A DNA stretch of 64,000 bases from Lachnotalea sp. AF33-28. Its GTDB lineage: Bacteria > Bacillota > Clostridia > Lachnospirales > Lachnospiraceae. The first letter of the stretch is position 1. Each line of letters opens with the position of its first letter. Shown one piece after another: positions 42,222 to 51,170 of the stretch. The DNA is taken from the NCBI RefSeq assembly GCF_003477885.1, contig NZ_QUEE01000003.1, positions 248,001-312,000 on the forward strand, given 5' to 3'. The notes under the pieces were generated by a model that was not told the origin of the DNA, ran no database searches, and saw only the letters and a list, made by a program, of their open reading frames with translations. Both the position numbers and the translations under genes were made by a program.

Positions 42222-42253
42222 TAACAGTTCAGACGGCTGTCTAAACTGTTGCA
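42222..42253. repeat. R3 minimal derivative, copy 3
   Basis: The end GTAACAGTTCAGACGGC is joined directly to a near-complementary copy, GCTGTCTAAACTGTTGC, forming a 32-base palindrome with no interior. It lies between serC and serA and would form an mRNA hairpin there. Confidence 0.8.
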
Positions 42254-42265
42254 TATATTTTGTTT

Positions 42266-43348
42266 TTATTTGTGCTTCGCTTCAAAATCGCTCATGAAAT
42301 CCACAAGCTTTTCAACGCCGGCAATGGGCATTGCGTTGTAGATGCTGGCGCGCATGCCGCCCACCGTGCGGTGTCCCTTCAGATTTTCCAGACCGGCGGC
42401 CTTCGCTTCTTTCACAAACAGCGCGTCCAGCTCCTCATCCCCTGTCACAAAAGGCACATTCATCAGAGAACGGTCTTCCTTAACCACCGTACCCTTAAAT
42501 AACCGGCTCTGATCCAGGAAATCATACAGAACGGCCGCTTTCTTTTCATTATGGGCTTTCATCGCTTCCAGACCGCCCTTGGCTTTCAGCCATTTAAACA
42601 CCTTGCCGCACATATAGATGCCGTAGCAGGGCGGTGTATTGTACATAGAGCCCGCATCCACATGGGTCTTATACTGCATCATGGTGGGAGTGCCAGGCAG
42701 CACATCTTCGGTGATCAGGTCTTCCCGGATGATGGCGATCACGGTGCCGGCCGGTCCGATGTTTTTCTGTACGCCGCCGTAGATCATTCCGTATTTTTCA
42801 ACATCCACGGGCTCGGACAGGAAACAGGAGGATACGTCCGCAACCAATGTTTTTCCCTTTGTGTTGGGCAGAGTTTTGAATTTCGTTCCGTAGATCGTGT
42901 TGTTCTCGCAGATATACACGTAATCGGCATCGGGGCTCACGGGCAGATCGGAGCAGTCCGGTATGTAGGAAAATGTTTTGTCCGCGCTGGATGCGATGGC
43001 GTTGGCTTTTCCGTACTTAGAAGCTTCCTGATAGGCCTTCTTCGCCCACTGGCCGGTGATGATGTAATCGCCCACCCGGTTTTTAAACAGATTCATCGGG
43101 ATCATGGCAAACTGCAGAGAAGCGCCGCCCTGCAGGAACAGGACCTTATAATTGTCCGGTATGCCCATCAGATCACGGATATCGGCTTCCGCCTCGCCTA
43201 TGATCTGCTCAAACATCTTGGAACGGTGGCTCATCTCCATCACAGACATGCCGCAGCCTCTGTAATCCAGCATCTCCTCCGCCGCTTCTTTCAGAACTTC
43301 TTCCGGCAGCACAGCCGGTCCCGCTGAAAAATTGTAAACTCTGCTCAT
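42266..43348 (-). CDS. serC: Phosphoserine aminotransferase
   Basis: 360 residues, a class V PLP aminotransferase of the SerC type: YNFSAGPAVLPEEVL at the N-terminus, HRSKMFEQII near residue 42 and the PLP-lysine region GGVQKNIGPAG (around residue 195). It converts 3-phosphohydroxypyruvate to phosphoserine. AGGAGG precedes the start, and a promoter lies at 43377. First gene of the serC-serA-DUF1015 operon. Confidence 0.96.
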   Translation of the reverse strand: MSRVYNFSAGPAVLPEEVLKEAAEEMLDYRGCGMSVMEMSHRSKMFEQIIGEAEADIRDLMGIPDNYKVLFLQGGASLQFAMIPMNLFKNRVGDYIITGQWAKKAYQEASKYGKANAIASSADKTFSYIPDCSDLPVSPDADYVYICENNTIYGTKFKTLPNTKGKTLVADVSSCFLSEPVDVEKYGMIYGGVQKNIGPAGTVIAIIREDLITEDVLPGTPTMMQYKTHVDAGSMYNTPPCYGIYMCGKVFKWLKAKGGLEAMKAHNEKKAAVLYDFLDQSRLFKGTVVKEDRSLMNVPFVTGDEELDALFVKEAKAAGLENLKGHRTVGGMRASIYNAMPIAGVEKLVDFMSDFEAKHK

Positions 43349-43376
43349 AGCTCATATCCTCCTACTTAAATATCAC

Positions 43377-43405
43377 CTTATAATTTACTCTGGTAAATCG
43401 GTAAA
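43377..43405 (-). promoter_or_regulatory. Promoter of the serC operon
   Basis: TTTACC and TATAAG on the minus strand with a 17-base spacer, about 30 bases before the serC start. Confidence 0.6.
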
Positions 43406-43489
43406 GCGTAATGTTGTTTCCCATTGTACCTTCCTGGCCGGTATTCGTCAAGAAATATTTGCAGGAAATTACAGATGTCTGCGTATGGC

Positions 43490-43536
43490 AAACACTCAAG
43501 GGCTTTTTTGAGCGTGTTTTATTTCAAACACGCTCA
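43490..43536. other. Two competing hairpins downstream of ilvB
   Basis: TTGAGCGTGTTT (43508-43519) can pair upstream with AAACACTCAA (43490-43499) or downstream with AAACACGCTCA (43526-43536). A T-tract is present on the plus strand after the second stem; on the minus strand, the direction of ilvB, no good T run follows. It may be the end of the ilv transcript. Confidence 0.45.
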
Positions 43537-43577
43537 TTTTACAGCCGGGAGCGCTTACGAGACCCTTGGGTCTTTGA

Positions 43578-45263
43578 TCAGCACCTGCCCGCCTCCAGAT
43601 CTTCCTCATTGAAAGCTTCCTGTATGGGAGCACCCGGCGCCACCATCGGAAATACCTTGTCATCACAGTCCACCTGGCAGTCGATCAGCACCGGCACATT
43701 GAGGGCGATCGCCTCCCTAAGCACCGGCTCCAGCTCTTCCTTCTTCGTAACGCGGTAGGCCTTTGCTCCCATCGCTTCGGCAAGCTTTACAAAATCCACA
43801 CCATCGTTCAGGGTAGTTGCGGAGTATCTCTGGCCGTAGAAGAGGTTCTGCCACTGACGGACCATTCCCAGCACATGGTTGTTGATGACCACCTCAATTA
43901 TGGGAATATTGTGCCTTGTGGCGGTGGCGATTTCATTCATATTCATGCGGAAGCATCCGTCTCCGGCGATATTGAACACCAGCTTATCTCTGTTGCCCAT
44001 CTTGGCTCCTATGGATGCGCCCAGGCCATAGCCCATGGTTCCCAAGCCGCCTGAAGTCAGCAGAGTCCGGGGCTTTTTATATTTGAAGAACTGCGCCGCC
44101 CACATCTGATGCTGTCCTACCTCTGTGGCGATGATGGCGTCACCGCCGGTGATCTCATAAATCTTTTCCACCACATAGGGACCGGTCAGAGCATCTTTAT
44201 TATAAGCGAGAGGATACTGTTCCTTCATCTGCTGTATATGCTGCATCCACTCGGGATGGGACTGCTTTTTGAGCCTGTTATTCAGGATTTCAAGGACGCA
44301 GCGGATGTCGCCGATGATCGACGCGTGGGTGAGGATATTTTTGTTGATCTCCGCTGGATCCACATCGATCTGCAGTATTCTGGCATTGTTTGCGAATTTG
44401 CTGGCGTTTCCGATGACACGGTCGCTGAAGCGGGCGCCCACCACGATGAGCAGATCGCACTCCGTGACGCCCAGGTTGGATGTCTTAGTGCCGTGCATGC
44501 CGAGCATGCCCGTATAGGCAGGGTCTTCACCGTTAAAGGCTCCCTTGCCCATCAGTGAATCCGTCACCGGCGCGTCCACCAGCCGGACAAATTTTGCAAG
44601 CTCCGCCGATGCATCGGAGATCACCGCGCCCCCGCCGACGAATATGTAAGGTTTCCTGGCTTTCTCTATCATATCCAAAGCGGTGGCGATATCCTTTTCA
44701 CGGATGGTATTGACTTTCCGTTCCACCGGTTCCGGAACCTTCGGCGTATACTCCGCCATGGCCGCCGTCACATCCTTGGTAACGTCGATCAGCACCGGCC
44801 CGGGCCGGCCGCTCTTTGCGATCTTAAATGCCTTGCGCACCACATCCGCCAGTACGTTTACATCCTTCACAATAAAGTTATGCTTAGTGATGGGCATTGT
44901 AATACCACAAATATCCACTTCCTGAAAAGAATCTTTGCCCAGCAGGTTGGTGGTCACGTTGCAGGTTATGGCCACAATGGGCACCGAGTCCATGGATGCG
45001 GTGGCGATGCCGGTCACAAGGTTGGTGGCGCCGGGGCCCGATGTGGCAAAGCATACGCCCACCTTGCCGGTGGAACGGGCGTAACCGTCCGCCGCATGGC
45101 TCGCGCCCTGCTCATGGCTGGCCAGTATATGTGTAATTTCATCGGAATGCTTATACAACGCGTCATAAAGATTCAGGATGGCGCCGCCCGGATATCCGAA
45201 TACGGTATCCACTCCCTGTTCCTTCAGGCATTCGATGATGATTTCCGAACCGTTCAACTGCAT
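43578..45263 (-). CDS. ilvB: Acetolactate synthase large subunit
   Basis: 561 residues with the three TPP-enzyme domains: VFGYPGGAILNLYDAL at about 22-37 with the nearby ASHEQGASHAADGYAR (catalytic Glu), the FAD/central domain, and the TPP motif GDGCFRMNMNE (about 435-445). It makes acetolactate for branched-chain amino acids. The ATG at 45263 has GAGGG; an in-frame GTG five codons earlier is less likely. The regulatory subunit ilvN and ilvC are absent here, so they must be elsewhere. Confidence 0.96.
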   Translation of the reverse strand: MQLNGSEIIIECLKEQGVDTVFGYPGGAILNLYDALYKHSDEITHILASHEQGASHAADGYARSTGKVGVCFATSGPGATNLVTGIATASMDSVPIVAITCNVTTNLLGKDSFQEVDICGITMPITKHNFIVKDVNVLADVVRKAFKIAKSGRPGPVLIDVTKDVTAAMAEYTPKVPEPVERKVNTIREKDIATALDMIEKARKPYIFVGGGAVISDASAELAKFVRLVDAPVTDSLMGKGAFNGEDPAYTGMLGMHGTKTSNLGVTECDLLIVVGARFSDRVIGNASKFANNARILQIDVDPAEINKNILTHASIIGDIRCVLEILNNRLKKQSHPEWMQHIQQMKEQYPLAYNKDALTGPYVVEKIYEITGGDAIIATEVGQHQMWAAQFFKYKKPRTLLTSGGLGTMGYGLGASIGAKMGNRDKLVFNIAGDGCFRMNMNEIATATRHNIPIIEVVINNHVLGMVRQWQNLFYGQRYSATTLNDGVDFVKLAEAMGAKAYRVTKKEELEPVLREAIALNVPVLIDCQVDCDDKVFPMVAPGAPIQEAFNEEDLEAGRC

Positions 45264-45314
45264 ATTGATTTCCCTCACTTCTCATTGTTGTTGTGCCTTT
45301 GTTGTGCCCAGTGA

Positions 45315-46976
45315 TCAGATTTCCAGCACCGCGCCTCTGTTCGCACCGGTTACCAGCTTCGCATAGCGGGCCAGGTAGCCTGTGGTCACCTTGGGCTCCC
45401 TGGGCTGCCATTTTGCCTTTCTGGCCGCCAGCTCCTCATCTGTCAGGCGCACATTGAGGGAATTCGCATTGATATCGATGTCAATGATATCCCCCTCCTC
45501 AATCAGCGCGATCGGGCCTCCCACCGCCGCTTCGGGCGATACATGGCCGATAGAAGCGCCTCTGGAAGCGCCGCTGAAACGGCCGTCCGTGATCAGGGCC
45601 ACTTCGGAGCCGAGTCCCATGCCGGCGATAGCGGAGGTAGGATTTAACATCTCCCTCATGCCCGGGCCGCCTTTGGGACCTTCATAGCGGATCACTACCA
45701 CGTCCCCGGATACGATCCTGCCTCCCAGGATGGCGGCGATGGCATCCTCCTCACAGTCGAACACTCTGGCAGGGCCGGAATGCTTCATCATCTCAGGCGC
45801 CACAGCAGAACGCTTCACCACCGCGGAATCCGGCGCTATATTGCCCTTGAGCACTGCGATACCTCCGGTCTGGCTGTACGGATTTTCCACAGGGCGGATC
45901 ACCTCGGTGTTCTTATTTACACAGTCCTTTATATTTTCGCCCACCGTCTGCCCGGTAACAGTCATCAGGTCGGTATACAGCAGGCCTTTCTTGTTGAGCT
46001 CGTTCATGACGGCGTATACGCCGCCCGCTTCGTTGAGTTCCTCTATGTAGGTATGGCCGGCCGGCGCCAGATGGCAGAGATTTGGAGTTCTGGCGCTGAT
46101 TTCGTTAGCGATATCCACATTCAGCTCCACGCCGGCCTCATGGGCGATGGCTGGCAGATGCAGCATGCTGTTAGTGGAGCAGCCCAGCGCCATATCCACG
46201 GTCAGCGCATTTAAGAAGGCTTTCTCGGTCATGATGTCTCTGGGGCGGATATTTTTCTCAAGCAGCTCCATGACTTTCATGCCCGCGTGTTTGGCCAGAC
46301 GGAGTCGGGCGGAATACACGGCTGGTATCGTGCCGTTGCCGCGCAGTCCCATGCCCAGCACCTCAGTCAGGCAGTTCATGCTGTTAGCCGTATACATGCC
46401 GGAGCAGGAACCGCAGGTGGGGCAGACTTTCTCTTCATATTCCTGTACATCCTCCGCGGACATGGAGCCCGCTGTATAGGAGCCCACCGCCTCAAACATG
46501 CTGGATAAGCTTCTCTTCTCTCCCTTTACATGTCCTGCCAGCATGGGGCCTCCGCTGACAAATACCGTGGGAACGTTGATTCTTGCCGCTGCCATCAGAA
46601 GGCCCGGCACATTTTTATCACAGTTGGGAACCATGACGAGAGCGTCAAACTGATGCGCCAGCGCCATGGCTTCCGTGGAATCACAGATTAAATCCCTCGT
46701 CACAAGGGAATATTTCATGCCGATATGTCCCATGGCAATGCCGTCACATACTGCGATGGCCGGAAACACGATGGGGGTTCCGCCCGCCATGGCAACGCCC
46801 ATCTTAACAGCTTCAACAATTTTATCAAGATTCATATGGCCCGGCACGATCTCATTATAGGAGCTCACGATGCCGACCAGCGGTCTGTCCATCTCCTCCT
46901 TTGTCATGCCCAGCGCGTTAAACAGGGATCTGTGGGGAGCCTGCTGTATGCCTTTTGTTACTGCGTCGCTTTTCAT
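45315..46976 (-). CDS. ilvD: Dihydroxy-acid dehydratase
   Basis: 553 residues, with the Fe-S cysteines in MVPNCDKNVPG (about 110-120) and CPTCGSCSGMYTANSMNCL (about 182-200), and GRFSGASRG near residue 465. It dehydrates dihydroxy acids in valine, leucine and isoleucine synthesis. AGAGG precedes the ATG at 46976. It lies between leuB and ilvB in one direction. Confidence 0.96.
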   Translation of the reverse strand: MKSDAVTKGIQQAPHRSLFNALGMTKEEMDRPLVGIVSSYNEIVPGHMNLDKIVEAVKMGVAMAGGTPIVFPAIAVCDGIAMGHIGMKYSLVTRDLICDSTEAMALAHQFDALVMVPNCDKNVPGLLMAAARINVPTVFVSGGPMLAGHVKGEKRSLSSMFEAVGSYTAGSMSAEDVQEYEEKVCPTCGSCSGMYTANSMNCLTEVLGMGLRGNGTIPAVYSARLRLAKHAGMKVMELLEKNIRPRDIMTEKAFLNALTVDMALGCSTNSMLHLPAIAHEAGVELNVDIANEISARTPNLCHLAPAGHTYIEELNEAGGVYAVMNELNKKGLLYTDLMTVTGQTVGENIKDCVNKNTEVIRPVENPYSQTGGIAVLKGNIAPDSAVVKRSAVAPEMMKHSGPARVFDCEEDAIAAILGGRIVSGDVVVIRYEGPKGGPGMREMLNPTSAIAGMGLGSEVALITDGRFSGASRGASIGHVSPEAAVGGPIALIEEGDIIDIDINANSLNVRLTDEELAARKAKWQPREPKVTTGYLARYAKLVTGANRGAVLEI

Positions 46977-47025
46977 ATGCCGCCTCTTTCTGCACCGCAT
47001 TTATATGTTATAATAAGGATCCCGC

Positions 47026-47095
47026 CCGCAAAGCGTTTTATCACAGGCACACTTTCCTGTTTCATCAGGAATCCGGCTGTAAATGCTTTGTGCGG
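47026..47095 (-). other. Structured intergenic element between leuB and ilvD
   Basis: An outer imperfect stem (CCGCACAAAGC with GCTTTGCGG, extended by TTTACAG with CTGTGATAAA) encloses a perfect TTCCTG/CAGGAA hairpin. It occupies most of the 187-bp leuB-ilvD gap. No T-run follows, so it is not a simple terminator; it could affect mRNA processing or be another repeat. Confidence 0.5.
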
Positions 47096-47163
47096 TATAT
47101 AAGACTGCCCGGGGCACGGTGCTGCCGCAGGCCGTCTCTCGCATTATATGTTAATACCGCGGA

Positions 47164-48249
47164 TCAGCCAATGTTGTCCGCGATCCGGTCGCCCATCTCT
47201 CTTGTGCCGACCAGCTTTAAGCCTTCCGAATAAATGTCGCCGGTGCGCCATCCGTCCTCAAGCACCTTCTGCACCGCAGCCTCCACCGCGTCTGCCTCCT
47301 GATCCAGGTCAAAGGAATAGCGCAGCATCATCGCTGCCGACAGGATCGTGGCGATGGGGTTTGCTTTGTTCTGTCCCGCGATATCGGGCGCGGAACCGTG
47401 GCTAGGCTCATACAGGCCCAGTTTTGTGGAACCTAAGCTGGCGCTTGGCAGCATCCCGATGGAACCGGTGATCATGCTGGCCTCGTCAGACAGGATATCT
47501 CCGAACATATTCTCGGTCAGCACCACGTCGAACTGGCCTGGATTCATCACGAGTTGCATCGCGCAGTTATCCACCAGCATATGGGAGAGCTTCACTTCAG
47601 GATAATCCTTAGCCACCTCTTCTACCACAGCGCGCCACAGTCTGGAAGAATCCAGCACATTGGCCTTATCCACGCTGATCACTTCTTTTCTTCGCTTCAT
47701 GGCGATATCGAATGCCTTAACGGCTATACGCCGGATCTCATTCTCATCATAGACAAGGGTATCCACAGCCTTTCTGACGCCGTTTTCCTCCTTTGTATAA
47801 CGCTCTCCGAAATAGAGGCCGCCGGTCAGCTCACGCATGATTACCATGTCAAAGCCGTCGCCGGTCAGTTCCTTTTTCAGGGGGCATGCCTCGCTAAGTT
47901 CCTTATAGAGATATGCGGGGCGGATGTTGGCAAACAGACCCAGCCCCTTGCGTATACCAAGGAGCCCTGCCTCCGGCCGCAGATTGGGAGCCACATCGTA
48001 CCACCTGCTGTTTCCCACGTTGCCGCCCACCGCGCCCAGCAGAACGCTGTCGCTTTCTTTGGCTGTCTCCAGAGCCTCATCGGTCAGAGGTACGCCATGC
48101 ACATCAATAGAGGCTCCGCCCATCAGCACCTCTGTATATGTAAAACTGTGGCCGTAAACTTCGCCCACCTTATCCAGAATTTTTCTGGCTTCCGCCACTA
48201 TCTCCGGACCTATTCCATCTCCCGGAATGACTGCAATACGGTAATTCAT
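47164..48249 (-). CDS. leuB: 3-isopropylmalate dehydrogenase
   Basis: 361 residues of the isocitrate/isopropylmalate dehydrogenase family: IPGDGIGPEI at 7-16, substrate-binding arginines in RELTGGLYFGER (about 134-145), DNCAMQL, LTENMFGDILSDEAS and GSAPDIAGQNKANP. It oxidises 3-isopropylmalate in leucine synthesis. GAGGAGG precedes the ATG at 48249; upstream in-frame codons are R2 repeat. leuA and leuCD are not present nearby. Confidence 0.96.
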   Translation of the reverse strand: MNYRIAVIPGDGIGPEIVAEARKILDKVGEVYGHSFTYTEVLMGGASIDVHGVPLTDEALETAKESDSVLLGAVGGNVGNSRWYDVAPNLRPEAGLLGIRKGLGLFANIRPAYLYKELSEACPLKKELTGDGFDMVIMRELTGGLYFGERYTKEENGVRKAVDTLVYDENEIRRIAVKAFDIAMKRRKEVISVDKANVLDSSRLWRAVVEEVAKDYPEVKLSHMLVDNCAMQLVMNPGQFDVVLTENMFGDILSDEASMITGSIGMLPSASLGSTKLGLYEPSHGSAPDIAGQNKANPIATILSAAMMLRYSFDLDQEADAVEAAVQKVLEDGWRTGDIYSEGLKLVGTREMGDRIADNIG

Positions 48250-48276
48250 GCTTTTTCCTCCTCGCTGGACTTTTTT

Positions 48277-48341
48277 GTTGCTATTCACAGTTACCGTAAA
48301 CTTCCCACGCAAGCGGGGAAGAGTACGGTCCTCATTGGGGC
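48277..48341. repeat. R2 half element, copy C, in the leuB leader
   Basis: Matches the left flank of R2 copies A and B (CTATTCACAG, CGTAAAC, CCCACGCA and TCCTCATTGGGG) with a third, unrelated stem core (AAGCGGGGAAGAGTACGG). The partner arm is missing. It lies between the leuB promoter and the leuB RBS. Confidence 0.8.
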
Positions 48342-48397
48342 TTCCGAAACCGTTCTCCCGAGGCAATTATGCCGCTTAATGCGGATAGGTAAATTTT

Positions 48398-48426
48398 ATA
48401 GTATCGCATTTCCGGGCAGTTTTCAA
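48398..48426 (-). promoter_or_regulatory. Promoter of leuB-ilvD-ilvB
   Basis: TTGAAA and TACTAT with a 17-base spacer on the minus strand, giving a leader of about 140 bases that contains the R2 half element. No T-box specifier or TGGNACC-type antiterminator sequence was found. Confidence 0.65.
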
Positions 48427-48606
48427 GGTTTGTGTTTAATTTTAAGGGGATTTTGGCATATTAGATTGGAATCGCGGATATAACCTCAATTTATAATATC
48501 CGACATTGATATAACAGAATAATCATATATCTATGAAAATGATTACTGCAATTTATAGTTATATACTATATTCAATCTTTCACATATATGGTAAAGTAGT
48601 GCAATG

Positions 48607-48653
48607 AAAGCACACTGAAGTGTGCGCAGGTCATCAACCTGCGGTTGGTGACA
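48607..48653 (+). repeat. R1 two-hairpin repeat, copy g
   Basis: Plus-strand copy: a GCACACTGAAGTGTGC palindrome, GCAGGTCATCA and the TCATCAACC-TGC-GGTTGGTGA hairpin. It ends five bases before the AGGAGG of the lipoprotein gene at 48672. Confidence 0.9.
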
Positions 48654-48671
48654 GTGCAGGAGGTGCTGCAG

Positions 48672-49178
48672 ATGAAAAACTTATTAAACTATGCCGTTGG
48701 AATACTGCTGATCATAGGATTGCTTACGGCAGGTGGATGTTTTGCCGCAAAGAATAAAGCACCTGCGGTAAACAGGGCTATACGCCCCGCCGCAGGCTAT
48801 TTCGGACATTTTAATTTAGAAGGCATTATAAGCGACGACATGGCAGCTTATCAGATGCACGAGCCGACATTCTTACCTGACGGATATGTCTTTGCCCATG
48901 TATATGAGAACAGGGATTCCAAAGAACTCACTTATATCAATGGGGATGCTGACATCACTATCCGGTATTTTCTTAAAATACCGGGACGGGCTGTTTTTAA
49001 TCCGGACGCCCTGCCTCTGGAAGAAATTATCATACACGGTATATACAGCGCCCTTTATTCGGAAGAGGAAGGCAATATTCTCTACTGGGATACCGGTATC
49101 ATTGAATATATCATCACTGCAGAACCTGGCATCAGCCAGACGGAAATAATACTGATTGCGGACAGCATCATGGGGTAG
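48672..49178 (+). CDS. Small exported protein with a DUF4367-like domain
   Basis: 168 residues: an N-terminal hydrophobic helix (about 5-22) ending LLTAGGC, a weak lipobox, so it may be a lipoprotein. The exported part has PTFLPDGYVFAHVYENRD...ITIRYF and a C-terminal WDTGIIEYIITAEPGISQTEIILIADSIM, the pattern of DUF4367 domains found in clostridial membrane anti-sigma-like proteins, here on its own. AGGAGG precedes the ATG. It is divergent from leuB with an AT-rich region of about 250 bases between. Function unknown. Confidence 0.7.
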   Translation: MKNLLNYAVGILLIIGLLTAGGCFAAKNKAPAVNRAIRPAAGYFGHFNLEGIISDDMAAYQMHEPTFLPDGYVFAHVYENRDSKELTYINGDADITIRYFLKIPGRAVFNPDALPLEEIIIHGIYSALYSEEEGNILYWDTGIIEYIITAEPGISQTEIILIADSIMG

Positions 49179-49360
49179 GCAGTTTTTATTGATGAGAGGA
49201 ACTAAAAACCTGCCAATCAGTAATGTTCTATCTTTTCATCGAACTCCGAAATATTATGAATTTTGATACAACCGCTCGTGATAACACTTTGCTACAATAT
49301 TAGCACATATCGGATTCGATATAGATGGCCTTAATTACTTTCTTGATTTTATACATTTTC

Positions 49361-50184
49361 TTACTTCACAATCTCAACTAAGCAGCTGACCGATTCCATC
49401 ACGTCAGCCCACAGTACATCGGCTGCATAATCAAATTTGCGCTGATAATTTTTCCAACGGTCGATCAATACGATGCTTTCAGCTACTTCCTTCAAAATCA
49501 AATGTACGTCAGACAATAACCCAATTGAGCCGCGCTTCGCACTGGTGTTGACAAACGCCTCTTTGAGTGTGGCATTATCAATGTTGTGCTCCTGTGTGTT
49601 GGTAAGTACATAAATATCGTAATAATCTCTCATTCTGGTATTGGCTGTGCCGCGGGCAAGAAGGGTTTCTAACTTTTCCGCCAGCACCGTTTCCAGATTA
49701 TACGCAAGAATGGAGATAGTACGTTCCTCAAACAGCAGCCGGAATGAATAGGACACTTCACGCGGTGTTATTACGTCACCGGTAGAAAAGTCGATTTTTA
49801 GCGGGGTATGCATCGTTTCAATAGCTGTATCAAGCATAATACGAATGCCGGGATAATCGGCGTCACGCTTTTGATTTCAAAAATCATACCGTCCTCAATG
49901 TGTATTGCGGTAATTTCCTCGACAATCTTCCTTGCGTTATCTTCGTTCAGCGGCAGATTTTTTAGCGTAGCGTCTACATCCATAGTTGAACGATTGTCCA
50001 GCCCAACCATAGCAGCTACCAGAGTACCGCCCTTTAAAATCATAATGTTTCTGTATTGTGAGAGGGAAAGTCGTTCCAGAAAACGCTCCATTACATAATT
50101 GCGGATGATAACCTGTGCCTTGCCACTGTCTCCTTTGGAGATGTTGCGAACAAGAGCTTTCAATTGGCGTGATGTGTGTATCAT
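49361..50184 (-). pseudogene. abiEii: Frameshifted AbiEii-type nucleotidyltransferase toxin
   Basis: Two frames together make one AbiEii protein. The first (start 50184) has the nucleotidyltransferase site ILKGGTLVAAMVGLDNRSTMDVDATLK and ends soon after KSVTP. The second resumes at DYPGIRIMLDTAIETMHTPLKIDFSTGD and runs to 49361, including AEKLETLLARGTANTRMRDYYDIYVL. The break near 49860 looks like a short deletion that removed about five codons and shifted the frame. As it stands no full toxin can be made unless the frame is restored. The start overlaps the antitoxin stop (TAATG). Confidence 0.85.
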
Positions 50185-50777
50185 TATAAAAGCACCTCCA
50201 AATACTGACGAACAGTTTTCTCCACTGAAAAGGCTTTAGCGTACCGCATAAGCAATGGGATATTCTTCTCCTTCAAACGAATATATGTTTTAACTCCCTC
50301 TTGCAGATCTTGAATTTCAATATACCGGCGGCTGCGAAATAAATCGCAGATTGTGCGTTCGGCATTATAAGCCCTTACTGTGTTACCCGATGGTGAGCGC
50401 ACTTCCACAATGCCTTCCCCGAAAAGCTCCTCTTTTACTTTATAAACCTTGATACCCTGCTTCGATAATCCTGCCGAGTTTGTGCCTGTTTTCAAAGTAA
50501 CAGAAAATGGTGAGGGTTCACGGTTGGCAAGATTCAGAAGATAAAGAGCTGTTTCGTGAGAGAATACCGCTTCCGGATAGCGCACCTGAATTACATACAG
50601 TCCATCTTCCCAAGCGTCTTGGGACATATATAAGCCGTGGGCAACACGTTCAAGCCCATATTTACACACAAAATCTCCGAGAACAGTTCTCGAAACTCCG
50701 GCGGCCACCGCATCCGACGTTTTTAAATATCCATTATTTTCTTGAAGCAACTTATTTAATGTTTCTGTGCTGGTCAT
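50184..50777 (-). CDS. abiEi: AbiEi family antitoxin (type IV toxin-antitoxin)
   Basis: 197 residues: an N-terminal winged helix (about 1-70: GYLKTSDAVAAGVSRTVLGDFVCKYGLERVAHGLYM) and a C-terminal antitoxin domain with SHETALYLLNLANREP and ERTICDLFR. AbiEi represses its own promoter and counters the AbiEii nucleotidyltransferase. The gene looks intact while its toxin partner is frameshifted. A strong promoter lies at 50803-50831. Local base composition is more AT-rich than either side, consistent with acquisition. Confidence 0.9.
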   Translation of the reverse strand: MTSTETLNKLLQENNGYLKTSDAVAAGVSRTVLGDFVCKYGLERVAHGLYMSQDAWEDGLYVIQVRYPEAVFSHETALYLLNLANREPSPFSVTLKTGTNSAGLSKQGIKVYKVKEELFGEGIVEVRSPSGNTVRAYNAERTICDLFRSRRYIEIQDLQEGVKTYIRLKEKNIPLLMRYAKAFSVEKTVRQYLEVLL

Positions 50778-50802
50778 AGTATCACCTTACTTTCGTGCTC
50801 TT

Positions 50803-50831
50803 ATTGTAATTCGTTTGGGCGTAAAAGTAAA
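50803..50831 (-). promoter_or_regulatory. Promoter of the abiE locus
   Basis: TTTACT and TACAAT, 17 bases apart, on the minus strand about 26 bases before the antitoxin start. AbiEi would be expected to bind near here. Confidence 0.75.
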
Positions 50832-51124
50832 GAATGTTTTTGAAGTTACACCCGAATGCTAAATGATATCATTAAAGTAGTTTAAGTGTATTTTAGGGAA
50901 GTGCAATTTGCGACCGCGGTACAATTTTTTCCCCTTTCTTTGCTATAATTCGCTTTTGTCGTTAATGTAACATCTCTCTTTCTGCTCCTTTGTTTTGGGC
51001 CGATTTTTGATTTAAAATAAATGAAAAAAGAATAAAGACAAACCGCTCAATCCCTTGATTTAACAGCGATAAGGAACTAAATCACTTATTAACTGTTAGC
51101 TGACAGTTTCAGGTGTGCAGAACA
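50832..51124. other. Gene-free AT-rich stretch at the edge of the accessory block
   Basis: No coding sequence, RNA gene or clear repeat is supported. The DNA is AT-rich (for example TTTAAAATAAATGAAAAAAG near 51010) compared with the GC-rich block that starts at 51.25 kb. It could mark an insertion boundary, but no att-like direct repeat was recognised. Confidence 0.4.
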
Positions 51125-51170
51125 GAAGCAAAAAAGCGAAGGCATTCTGGGTGCCTTCGCTTTTTGCTTC
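51125..51170. terminator. Strong terminator of the lipoprotein/DUF3137 operon
   Basis: A stem of about 19 bp, GAAGCAAAAAGCGAAGGCA with one bulged A, loop of seven, A/T tracts on both sides. It starts about 85 bases past the last stop codon (51254). Confidence 0.85.

Noticed and set aside
48250..48480. T-box leader for the leuB-ilvD-ilvB genes
   Set aside because: No specifier loop, T-box sequence or terminator/antiterminator pair was seen; the leader contains an R2 fragment instead.
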